Translations under genes and position numbers: made by a program
Notes under the pieces: model-generated
What the model was told of the DNA's origin: nothing
The model's input: the letters and a program-made list of their open reading frames with translations, nothing else
The model's database searches: none
In this document: positions 16,882 to 27,500 of the stretch, piece by piece
Layout: every line of letters begins with the position of its first letter
Numbering within the stretch: position 1 is the stretch's first letter
Source: a virus
Direction: 5' to 3' (one strand)
Virus record (IMG/VR): IMGVR_UViG_3300025767_000033
Location: 1-50,038 of that record
DNA length: 50,038 bases

Positions 16882-19837
16882 CAAGTTTAACATACAACGT
16901 ATATGTTTCCACTGCCTCATTTGAAGATTGAATTGTTAGACCTGTATAGTTACCTATAAAGCCTCTAGAATAGTCACCAATAAAGCCTCGAGTATAATTA
17001 CCTACGAAGTCACCAGCATAGGTAGATACTCTATTTAGTATGCTGTTACGAGTATATACTGAAGATCTTGTTCTGCTATATGTGCTTTCTCTGCCTCGAG
17101 AATACGTAGATATTCTAGTTCTAGAATAGTCACCGGCAAATGCTCGACTATAATTACCTATGAAATCGCCAGCAAAATCAATCACGTTATCGCGGGCAAA
17201 TGTAGATACTCTATTTCTAGTGTATTCTTCGACCCGGGTAGTTGCGTAAGCACTATTTCTTACTCTAGTATATACGCCAGTATATTCACCTACGAAATCA
17301 CCAGTATAATTTGTAATACGTGTACGAGTAAATTCTCCAACATAATCAGTTATACGAGTTCGAGCATATGCACTAATTCTAGTTCTTTCAGAAGTTCTGG
17401 TACTTACGCGTACATAGTTACCAACATAATCACCAATATAACTACTGGTTCTTATTCGAGCATATGCACTAACTCTAGTTCTAGTGTATTCACCGGCAAA
17501 GTCACGAGTATAGTTACCAACATAATCACCAATATAACTACTAATCCGTGTTCGAAGAAATGTAGACGGTCTTGTTCTAGCGTAGTTGCCGATAAAGTCA
17601 CGAGTATAATCACCAGCAAAAGTACGAGCATATGATGAATTTCGTGTACGAGCATATGCTGATATGCGATTTCTTACAAAGTTTCTGGCGTACTCACCAA
17701 TAAAGGTTCTAGTAAAGTTACCAGTAAATAGTCGAGCATAAAAGCTAACATATGTTGATGAGCGGTCTCTAGTATATGTTGATACTCTACTAGAAGTTCG
17801 AACATATGATGAAACTCTGGTAAAGTTGCCAGTGAATGTTAAATTACGTGTATAGTTACCAGCATAATTAATAGTCCTAGTATAAAATCCTGCAAAGGTT
17901 AATGTACTAGGAACTAGTCTAGTATAATCATCAACGATGATCGATACACGGCTATAGTTACCTAGGAACGGAGTTGGTTCACCGCCAATAACTCTAGAAT
18001 ATAACTTAGAGAACGTCAGAGTACTTGGTCTGTTTCTAGTAAAGCTAGTAAGGAAAGATGAGACTCTGGTGTAATTTCCTTCATACCCAATAGTTGAAGC
18101 GCGGACACGAGTATATGTAGAGGCGCGAGTAAAGCCCGTAGTAAAGTCAAGTACTCGAGTATAATTACCGGTAAAAAATAAAGTTCGGGAATAGTTACCA
18201 GTAAATAGTCGAGTAAAATTCGGGCTGACATATGTACTACTTCGATCTGTAGCATATGTTGAGGCACGATTTCTTACAAAGTTTCTGGCGTACTCACCAA
18301 CAAAGGTTCTAGTAAAGTCACCGGCAAATGCTCTAGAATACGTTGATTCTCTAAGGCGAGAATATGACGATGCCCGTGTACGGGTATACAGGCCACCAAA
18401 TGTTCTTGCATAATAACCGTCAAAAGCTGTAGTATAATCAGTTATACGAGTTCTGGCATATGACGAATTACGAATGCGACTATAGTTACCGGCGAAGTTA
18501 CGCGTGTAGTTACCGGTAAAATCTCTAGTATAATCAGTTATACGGGTACGAGTATATTCTCCCACAAAGTTACCGGCAAAGTTGCCAGCAAAACCACGAG
18601 AATAATTGCCTACATAGTTACCAGTAAAGTTACGGCTATAGTTACCTACATAGTCACCGGTAAAAACTATTTGAGTATTTCTAGAATAAACTCCAGAATA
18701 ATTTCCAGTAAAGTCCCTAGTAAAATTACCAGTATACTGTCTAGTATAATTGCCGGCGTAAGTTCTAGCATATTCGCCGATAAAGTTACCAGCAAAGTTG
18801 GTTATTCTATTTCTTGAATATGTTGAGTTTCTTAGACGATTATAGGTGCCAAAAAATCCACGGGTATATTCACCGCCAAAAGTTCTGGTATATTCACCGG
18901 CAAAGTCACGAGTATAGTTACCAATATAATCGCCGACAAAAGTACGAGCAAAGTCAATTACTACGTTTCGGGCATAAGTAGAAGCTCTATTTCGGGTATA
19001 CGTAGATATTCTATTTCGTGTATAGTCTTGATCTGCTACTTGTTTCCGTGTATTAATTGCGCTACCCACGGCTTTCCAAGTACCTCCGACCGGAGCACCT
19101 TGAGCAGATGAACGTATTACATATGAGCCAGGAGAACCGGCAATTGCCCGTCGAGTCTTAGCTCTTTGTGCTAAAGAATGTACCAATTGCGCATTAGTAA
19201 ATTCTTGCACTCCTTTGTATATACTGGCATCTCTACGGATTTTCATCAACGTAGATGCTGCTAGATTGCTATCAAGTATTCCTGTAGGGGCAACTGACGT
19301 AGTCTTTCGATATATGTTATATACGGTCTGTACGCCAGATGTTGTAGTATCATTAAATGCGCCGGCAATATATACTGACCAGTTTGCACTAGGCGCAGTT
19401 GAACCTAAATAGAAAGCACCGCCATAATCATTATCGGCAAGTTTACTATTAACGCGATCCATCATAGTATTAAATGATGCATCAGACATTTCATAAATGC
19501 CTTCAGTAGGATCGTTATCTTTATAACCTACAGGCTTGTGGAAAAGAGGACTAGATTCATCAGCAATACCAGCAACTTGGTATAAAGTAGTAGTAGTTTC
19601 ACTAGAAGTGATAGATGTCGCCGGATGAGTTCCTACTGGTTGATTATAAAAGAAATCAACGAATGAACCGATTGGGGTATTTCCGCTAGAAGATAGAGTA
19701 ATATTACCAATATCATTATTTGCAGATACTGCTAATTCCTCGCCAACTAAGTAAGCAAGGAAAGTTTCTTCTGCAGAGTTTAAGCGCTTTAGGTCACCGT
19801 CGTCGGTGAATCTTTTTAGTGCCTTATCAAGTGACAT
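16877..19837 (-). CDS. Giant Tyr/Arg/Gly tetrapeptide-repeat virion protein (986 aa)
   Basis: Paralogue of the 1510-aa gene downstream. Residues 1-270 are the same globular head domain (SAEETFLAYLVGEELAV ... VGTHPATSITSS ... IYEMSDASFNTMMDRV). Residues 275-965 or so are tetrads such as FAGE-YTRT-FGGE-YTRG and 8-residue blocks such as YTRNRIST. It closes with GNYTGLTIQSSNEAVETYTL, nearly as its paralogue does. It carries the same non-repeat cassette. The head domain presumably docks on the virion and the repeats form an extended body; this is inference. It starts 21 bp after the 473-aa fibre gene. Confidence 0.88.
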   Translation of the reverse strand: MSLDKALKRFTDDGDLKRLNSAEETFLAYLVGEELAVSANNDIGNITLSSSGNTPIGSFVDFFYNQPVGTHPATSITSSETTTTLYQVAGIADESSPLFHKPVGYKDNDPTEGIYEMSDASFNTMMDRVNSKLADNDYGGAFYLGSTAPSANWSVYIAGAFNDTTTSGVQTVYNIYRKTTSVAPTGILDSNLAASTLMKIRRDASIYKGVQEFTNAQLVHSLAQRAKTRRAIAGSPGSYVIRSSAQGAPVGGTWKAVGSAINTRKQVADQDYTRNRISTYTRNRASTYARNVVIDFARTFVGDYIGNYTRDFAGEYTRTFGGEYTRGFFGTYNRLRNSTYSRNRITNFAGNFIGEYARTYAGNYTRQYTGNFTRDFTGNYSGVYSRNTQIVFTGDYVGNYSRNFTGNYVGNYSRGFAGNFAGNFVGEYTRTRITDYTRDFTGNYTRNFAGNYSRIRNSSYARTRITDYTTAFDGYYARTFGGLYTRTRASSYSRLRESTYSRAFAGDFTRTFVGEYARNFVRNRASTYATDRSSTYVSPNFTRLFTGNYSRTLFFTGNYTRVLDFTTGFTRASTYTRVRASTIGYEGNYTRVSSFLTSFTRNRPSTLTFSKLYSRVIGGEPTPFLGNYSRVSIIVDDYTRLVPSTLTFAGFYTRTINYAGNYTRNLTFTGNFTRVSSYVRTSSRVSTYTRDRSSTYVSFYARLFTGNFTRTFIGEYARNFVRNRISAYARTRNSSYARTFAGDYTRDFIGNYARTRPSTFLRTRISSYIGDYVGNYTRDFAGEYTRTRVSAYARIRTSSYIGDYVGNYVRVSTRTSERTRISAYARTRITDYVGEFTRTRITNYTGDFVGEYTGVYTRVRNSAYATTRVEEYTRNRVSTFARDNVIDFAGDFIGNYSRAFAGDYSRTRISTYSRGRESTYSRTRSSVYTRNSILNRVSTYAGDFVGNYTRGFIGDYSRGFIGNYTGLTIQSSNEAVETYTLYVKLV
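17949..18019 (-). repeat. 71-bp cassette, copy 2 (identical to 14175-14245)
   Basis: Exact 71-base match with copy 1, in the same direction and frame. The two copies are about 3.8 kb apart and could pair by homologous recombination, which would delete or fuse parts of the two genes. Confidence 0.9.
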
Positions 19838-19858
19838 TGGCTGTCCTAATAATTTAGA

Positions 19859-21280
19859 TTAATTTAACAGTACACCATTTTCATCATATACCCGAATCCA
19901 TTTTCCGGCTAAATGATTCAATGCAGCAATAATACTATTAGTTGCTCCGGCACTATCAAAATAAGCTGACAGATCAGATCTATGTCCAATGATATTATCT
20001 TTAATATTTATAAGATCACTTGAGGCTGAATCTAATTGTGTATGAAGTTCATTAATAGCAGGTACAACAGTAGTTGCAGTAGTACCCATGTTGCCAGCAG
20101 TAACATTGCCAAGATCTGTCATTAACTCATTGAGAGCGTCCATGACAGTTACTGAACCAAAATTAGCGTGGAATGCTTGCGTTGGTTCTACCCGAGTATT
20201 CAGGGTATCAACTTCATTTTCAACTTCATTAATTGCTGCAACGACATTAGTTGCAGTAGTACCCATGTTGGCAGCAGTAACATCACCTAGGTCAGTTCTT
20301 AATTCTCTGATTGCAGCTGAAATATTAGTAGCAGCTAGACCAGTAAACGTCATGTTACCGATATCAGTCTCATGCTCGTTAATAGCACCTACTACATATT
20401 TCGCCGTAGTATTAAGAGAAGTTAGAGAACCGGCAGTAACAAGATCGGCATTTAGTGCATTCACAGCAGTAGTAAGAGTTGTTCCTAAACCACTAGCTAG
20501 AACCATAGTACCAATATCAGTCTCATGTTCATTGAGAGAACCAATAATTGTTTGCGCAGTAGTATTCAGCGTATGCCAAACACCGCTGTCTGATCCAATC
20601 TTTTCATTAGTTAATACTAAACGTATTTTAGTAATTTCTAACTCAGAAGAAGCCGAATCTAATTCAGCATGAACTTCGTTAATTGCGCCTACTGCTATTT
20701 TAGATGTTGTATCTAAAGTGGTAACTTGACCTAGTTCGTCAACAATCTCTTCGATTGCACCTTTAAAATGTTTAGAAGTTAAACCATCAAACGAACCAGT
20801 AGTAGAAGTATATAAATCGGTTTCGTGCTCATTGACTGCAGCAATCAAATTACCTGCGCCAGTAGTTAGCGTGTAATTAGTTAAATTGCCACGTACTGCC
20901 GACTCTAATTCATTAATAGCAGCAACTGCGCTAGTTGTATTAGTTGTTCCTAATGCAGTATGATCGCCTAATTCAGTTCTAAGTTCTTCTATACCATCAT
21001 AAAAGTTAATAGCACTTAAGCCAGTAAAGCTAATACCCGAATCATATAATTCGGTATGAAATTCATTAACCGCATCTCTAAGATTATCTGCAGTTGTCCA
21101 AAGGTCGTAATTGGTCGCACTTCCACGAACAGCGGTTTCTAATTCATTCACTGCCGAAACAATATCAACTTTAACCGTAGTATCTAATACCGATGGGTCA
21201 CCTACGTTAGTTGAAATTTCATTGATTTTATCTTTTAAAATCTTGAATGAATCTGTTATTTCTACAATTGGCTTTGCCAT
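19859..21280 (-). CDS. Fibre-like repeat protein (473 aa)
   Basis: Built of about ten imperfect repeats of 40-45 residues with the pattern ...LGTT.T...AINE.E...G.., for example TNTTSAVAAINELESAVRG, KYVVGAINEHETDIG and TNVVAAINEVENEVD. This Ala-Ile-Asn-Glu repeat is common in tail fibre and baseplate-associated proteins of marine T4-like phages. The C-terminus (IIAALNHLAGKWIRVYDENGVLLN) is a short capping segment. The first residues (PIVEITDSFKILKDKINEIST) probably attach it. Function inferred: fibre or whisker-like structural protein. It starts one base after the small 79-aa gene. Confidence 0.8.
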   Translation of the reverse strand: MAKPIVEITDSFKILKDKINEISTNVGDPSVLDTTVKVDIVSAVNELETAVRGSATNYDLWTTADNLRDAVNEFHTELYDSGISFTGLSAINFYDGIEELRTELGDHTALGTTNTTSAVAAINELESAVRGNLTNYTLTTGAGNLIAAVNEHETDLYTSTTGSFDGLTSKHFKGAIEEIVDELGQVTTLDTTSKIAVGAINEVHAELDSASSELEITKIRLVLTNEKIGSDSGVWHTLNTTAQTIIGSLNEHETDIGTMVLASGLGTTLTTAVNALNADLVTAGSLTSLNTTAKYVVGAINEHETDIGNMTFTGLAATNISAAIRELRTDLGDVTAANMGTTATNVVAAINEVENEVDTLNTRVEPTQAFHANFGSVTVMDALNELMTDLGNVTAGNMGTTATTVVPAINELHTQLDSASSDLINIKDNIIGHRSDLSAYFDSAGATNSIIAALNHLAGKWIRVYDENGVLLN

Positions 21281-21520
21281 TTATAATCTCTCTACGATTT
21301 TCGAAAGCATTAACTTCATTTCTGCCATATCTGACTGCAAACTAGCCACACTATCTTTTAAATTCTGTTGTTCCAGTTTACGCTTCTGAATCAGTTCTTT
21401 TCTTGCTTTAGCTTCTTGAACTTCAGTTTTACTTATATTTATAATGGCACCCGAAGCATCTCTTACTAGATTCGGGTGCCCTTCTACGTTAATCAAAATT
21501 ATACTGCCATCGCAATACAA
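21281..21520 (-). CDS. Small coiled-coil protein (79 aa)
   Basis: The first 30 residues (CDGSIILINVEGHPNLVRDASGAIINIS) form a short beta segment. Residues 32-79 are helical with heptad hydrophobics (LIQKRKLEQQNLKDSVASLQSDMAEMKLMLSKIVERL). Small proteins of this layout (VRD..GAIIN then a coil) sit next to the DUF4815 gene in related phages. The start overlaps the end of the 2007-aa gene by 22 bp, suggesting coupled translation. Role unknown; a baseplate or fibre connector is possible. Confidence 0.75.
   Translation of the reverse strand: MYCDGSIILINVEGHPNLVRDASGAIINISKTEVQEAKARKELIQKRKLEQQNLKDSVASLQSDMAEMKLMLSKIVERL
21436..21443 (-). promoter_or_regulatory. Possible internal late promoter
   Basis: Exact TATAAATA on the minus strand inside the 79-aa gene, 156 bp before the 473-aa fibre gene. 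The following bases are TAAGTA, so it only partly fits the extended form seen elsewhere. It could give separate late expression of the fibre block. Confidence 0.5.
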
Positions 21521-24500
21521 CGTAAGTCTCTAAGTACTGCTACTTGCGTTGAGTTAGTTGAAGTAAATACTATTTTTAATTGGAAAGTAGTAAATGGTTC
21601 CATCTCTCCATTAGGTCCACCAATCAAATATCTGTATTCACGGAAAACATTTTTGTCAATATCTGACGGCAATGTATTTTCTGGATTAATATATTCCCAT
21701 GGAGTAGATCTAATCACGTCGGAGTTATTTGTTGCTCTCCAGTATACGTGGAACTCGGCTTCAGGCGGCTTGTTTGCTGCTAACAAAACTTTAAGACCAA
21801 CCGCTTCTTGAAGCAAATTAATTGGAATTGTAATATGTTTGGCCGCAGAACTACCTAAAGAAGGATGAGTTTCTGGAACATAATTAATTGCTTCGTTAAA
21901 TGAACCTAAGTTACCAATTAGTTGGTTGTCTACCCAGTTAGAAATACATGCTAATTGAGCTGCTTGCATATCAATAGCCGGCGACACTCTAGAGTCTGTA
22001 GTAACCATGTTAACTTTAATTGTAGCAGATCTTTCGCCGCTTGTTAACTGAGTTGCTTCTTCATACTGATTGATAATCATCATTGGTTCAGTAAACGGAG
22101 CATTGTTTGTTTTATTTTTCAACAGTCTATACGAATTATCTCGCGTAAATCGATTTACAACATCAGAAGGCGGACTTGCAAACGAAGTTGTCTGAACAAA
22201 TTTACCTGACATAGAATAGTTAGTAGAGCTAGGATGTTCCATGTTAAACATTGGTCGAATAGTTTCAAATACAATATTCTGCAGACCTCGTAATGTACCA
22301 CCGGTTTTACCAGTCTTATTGGCAACAGCAGCAGCATTAAATGTATAACCAAAAGCATCAACTTTAGTAACAACTCTTTGACCAGATATATTAGAACCGA
22401 GAATACCGTTGTACAAGGTGCCAGCAGTCAAGCCAAATAGCTGACAGCTATCGCCAACACGGAGACCATGACCTTTATGACGAACTACAATTTCAGCTGA
22501 ACCTGCAGTAGTATACAATGGATCATATAACAAATCAGTTGGCGGAACTTGTCTATTTTCAATAATAGCAGTACCCTGAGATTTAAAGTTTGCTCTATGA
22601 AGAATAAACGCAACATCTTGTCTTTGATCTGGTTCCCACAATTGTGAGTTTTGCGACTTATACAAAGAACCTAATGTAGGTTGTTTAGTAATTCTCAATT
22701 CAGTAGAACCAAGAATAAAGTCTTCCACTTCAGAAATAAACACTCGGTATTTCATTGAGGTAGATCTAATCACGAAGGCATATTCTGCACCGCCTTCTAA
22801 GTATATTGGCTCTGGGAATGTAAATGATGTTCCATTAGCACGCATTGAAGCAATTGTATTAGAAGGAACAACGTTGACTTGGTTAGGGTGCAATGAAACA
22901 AACGCAGAGTCAATCATTCGAATACTATCCGGAGCTCCATTAACCATAGGTCTGATTTCAACAGAAACATGCTCATTGCCATCATCTTTGCTGGCAAAGT
23001 ATAAAGTTAATCGCGTAACAAAAATACCATTTGGATCTTCAACTGCAAATGATTGTGCTGTAGGATCGACATATCTAAATGCGTTTTCTACAGTTTTCAA
23101 CGTACCAGACTGTATATATCTTTGTACGCCGCTGGCCGCCGGAACTGTAGCTACAAGAGTATCAACCGGAACTTGTGGTGCAGGGAACGCCAGTGGATCA
23201 GTATAGTATTGCTCAGCCGGATTATACGGCGGCAACGGCGCCGGAGTAACAATTGCAGTCTCTTGAGTCCAATCAGTATAATACGGTACATCAACAGTAC
23301 TTTGTGGCTGATCAGCACTAGCAACTCCTTCAGTAGAACCGCTTACAACTTCAGTTCTGGTATACTCATCTGAAGCCTCTACTGTCGCAACATTATCAGT
23401 AGATAGATCTGCATTAACATTAACGTTAGTTCCTACAGTTGACGAACCTACAGTCGTTGATTGTGAGCCAACAATCTGCAAAACTCTAACATTAGAAACT
23501 ACGTCTTGTGATACTTCACCTACTACGTTATAAATCGCCCGTGCAGATGATTTGTTATTGTTTTTATTGTATGATGAAATATCGAGTAGCTCAAATACTA
23601 ATTGACCTGATCTAAATTTATTTTGATCATTACACGGTATTTCAAATTCACCTTCTAGGCGACCTGAAGCATCAGTAATTAGTGGGCCAGATCCTTCGCT
23701 ATGTTCTAGTGCCGGAACATTGCTATAATCATAGTCAATTTCCCTATCAGACATTAGTACAAAAGGTTTTGCCTTACAGAATGCAGATACACCAACAGTA
23801 TCAAAGAAAGGCCAGTACCTAGTATTGGCGCGTAAACCGGTTGCTATGAAACTTACAGTTCTAGATCGTACCCATGGAATTAACGCAACATCAACAACAC
23901 GTGTACCAAGTATTTCTCGAATTGTCGATTCACCTGCAACACGGTTAACGGTAACAGTGGTTGTAGTATTGGTAGTTTGACCAGCACCACCGGTGGTACC
24001 AGTAGTAGTAGTTTCTGCATCGAAAACATCGACAGTGCCAGAAGTAATTGGATTACTCTGTACATCTACGCCGCCAGAAATTACCAAAGTAATTGGATTA
24101 GTTGTTCCACCTGACAAAATAGTACATTCATAGCCGGTTACATTAGTGTCAACAACGATCAACAATGTATCAACATCATCAAGTACGGCAGTACAGTTAG
24201 TGGATTTAATTATGGTCCAATTTAAAGTTTCTGGTATAGTAACATCAATTGTATCGCCAGGACCGGCTTCTTGATATACTGTTTTGTAACCAGTCTTAAG
24301 ACTAGGTAAACCAACAAACTTGTTTATAGTTTTAGGAACATACGTGCCATCATTGCTTGCTGCTAATATTGCAGGATCTATTCCTGAACCGATATTAACA
24401 TAACCTAAACTTCCGATACCTTCTAGATTAATAGAAACGCCGATATCGCCGTAGTACGTATAGTATCCGGCATTTTGAGTAACACTATTGCCACTGACTA

Positions 24501-27500
24501 TTTCAGTCTGAGCATTTTGAGTAGTACTGGTAGTAATACTAGTCTGAGACTGACTTGCGCCTACCTGTAGATCATTAATGTCTACACCATTCCAGTTCCA
24601 TTCCCAGTTGTTCCACAATAGTGCTTGAGTAGTATCTAATCTAGTACCACCATCAACCACAGCAGGAGCATCGATCTCTGAGTTCTTCCAGTTGTCACCA
24701 CTAGGAGACAATCGTAAGTTACCATCGAAATATTCAACCATAAATGGGTTGACATTGACAGATTTAGAAGCAACGGTCTGAGAAGTATGTGCTACTTCAG
24801 TAAAATCTAGTAATACTTTATCGCCTTTTTTAACAGTATTTGTTGATTCAGCCTGATCAAACCATACGTCTACTGCTCTTTCTGTAAATGATGGCCGCGC
24901 ATACAAATGCTGTGGATCTAATGACGCTCTATGTTCAATACTCTTAGTATCAGTATAGCGATGATCTTTAAAGTTATCTACAAAGAAACCTGCCTTAATG
25001 CGATCGTTACCGTCTGAGTCAACTATTCTAGTTTGTGCAGTATACAACTCAAGCAATGACATAGTAGTCACTTCTTCGAGCTTTTCTATTTTCTTATCAA
25101 GTCTACCAATATCTGCCATAGTATAACCTTTAAGAGGCAATACTTTAGACTTAAGATCTTGCGTATGCAATGTATTTGCATTTAACTCGTACTTGTAAAG
25201 ATCAATACAACCCAATGGAGTTGTAGGGTATTTTGGAGTTAGCGATGAACTACCAACAATATATCGCATTTCACCATTTTCTGACAAACATAGTTTATCA
25301 AATCGTGGCATATAATATTCAGTGTCGGCTCTTACTAAACTAGTAGGCTGTGGTAATTCGCTTACTCTAGATTCTGTAAATACGCCGGAACCATTAGTAG
25401 ATGGTCTGAAATCCATAGCATCGCGCAATGATATTACTGTACCATTCTGCAATCTATGTGATGGAATTTCGCTATATTCTAACTGACCAGTATAAGAATT
25501 GACAGCAAAGAAGTCACCAGCACCGTGGGTAAAATATTTAAATCTTACAAATACTGGAGCTGCAGCCGAATCTAAACCAGATCCGCTATATATTAGTCTA
25601 CCATCACCATAATAGCCATCGCGCTGACCATTGTCTAATGTGAAAGAATTTAACAAACTATCGCCATCTGAATCGGTAGCAGTAACTCTTACAAGATTGT
25701 AAATGTCAGACTTAGATAGCGGAATATATCTCTGATTGCTAATTGGGTCAGTTACTAAAGTTGCTGTTGTAGTAACTTCAGTTAATGTTTTCTGTCTTAT
25801 AGAACCGACGCCTTTTGACACGTAAGCCAAAATACTAACACTAGTAGAAGCCGGAAGATTAGAAATGGTTGCTGACTGAGAACCACTTAAAGCAATATTA
25901 CGAGTAATATTAATTGTATTTGTTGGATCTGATACAATCCAATCATTAATATTGGTAAAATCTTCGTCTCCGGACAATGAGATTGTTACTTCGCCAGAAC
26001 CGTCTGTAATTAATGGCGCAAACAATCTAGATACTGTCAAAGATACATCAGATAAAGACTTAGGTCTAGAGATAGGCAACGGGAATAATAGAGCATTACT
26101 ATTCGGCTCTTTAATTACAGTATAACCAGAAGCATCTTTAGAAGTAGTGATCCATGGATTTGAATCGGTATTAGCACCTTCAACAGAAGAAATCGTATCG
26201 ATATCTCTTATGGTAAGAGAACCATTGGTAGTTGTTTTCTTAATATCAAATACATGTAGGTTATACTTACCATTGCTTCCTTCATGTATTGCACGGACAC
26301 GTGCTTCACCATAAGTAGCATTAGTTGCGTCTTTAAGATAAACTTTTTGACAAGTACCGATATTAAATAAGTTTCCGCCAGATGAAGCAGCATCGGCAGT
26401 AAACTCAAAATAGTTGCCGTAATTAACCGAGAGACCATCGTTATTTTGTAACATAGTTTCTTGTGGCTTAGGTACGATGATTTGACTGGAGTCGATCTTC
26501 TCGATCCTATAGCCATTGATATACGCAATACCTGGAGTAATTTTTAACTTTAAAGAACTAATATCGTTAGGAATAAAATGCGATTTAAACTGCTTTTTAA
26601 TGTAGTTACCAGATTCTTCAAATGTTCTAAGAGCAAGTTCTTTGCGAATAGAATTAAAACCAGAAGTAGTAGTCACTTGACTTACAATCTTACCGGCTTG
26701 AATATTGCTTAAATGTACAAATGTTTCATCAGATGCTATATTGATTTGATCAATAAGTTGTAATCTAATACGGTATCGATCGGCACCAGGAGATGCCAAA
26801 TTAGGAGTAACACCTTGGTTATCGTATAATGCAATATTATCATCTGACGTGACAATATCTTGTATGACTTTAAAGCCAACATTAGCAAAAGCATTATTTG
26901 TGTATTTGCTTAAAATAATCGATTGGGCAGGACAAAATACAAAATGACCTTGTACGAAGAAACTACCTTCACTAATTTCGCACAATGAGCCTTTGCCCAA
27001 AGCAGGATTAATAGAACTGTTAGTAGTTTGTACTACAACATCTACGACGTTACCATTAACGATACCGGTAAGTGTTTCGCCAGGAATAACTCTTCTAGAA
27101 ACAGTTTCGCCAACTCCAATTTGAGCAGGTGCATCTAAGTATGTTACATACAAAGTTTCCGGATCAGCGTCTACTGCTGATACTGCTTGGTTAACGCGTA
27201 CTTTAATACCAGAATCTAAACCTTCGAATATACTATTTTCCATTAGCGCCAAATTGCTAGGAAGTACACTAGGTGGGGCTAATTTAATAAACTCATAGTT
27301 GTTAGTAACTTTTAGGCCTGCGGTTTGAATTGCAGCGCCTTCAACAAATAAATTACTACCAAGTCTAGAAATTTCTTTCTGGATTATAGTTTGTAGTTGA
27401 GTAAGTTCTCTTGCTTGTAGAGCACGGCCACTATTAAACAGGATTCTATGATAGTTATCACTATCTTTAAAATCGTCTTTATAGGTGGTTCGGAAAACCT

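Noticed and set aside
12305-19837. Dense short DNA repeats that look CRISPR-like or like satellite DNA
   Set aside because: They have a 12/24-base period in a single open frame, no constant repeat-spacer structure and no cas genes; they are codons of the tetrapeptide repeats.
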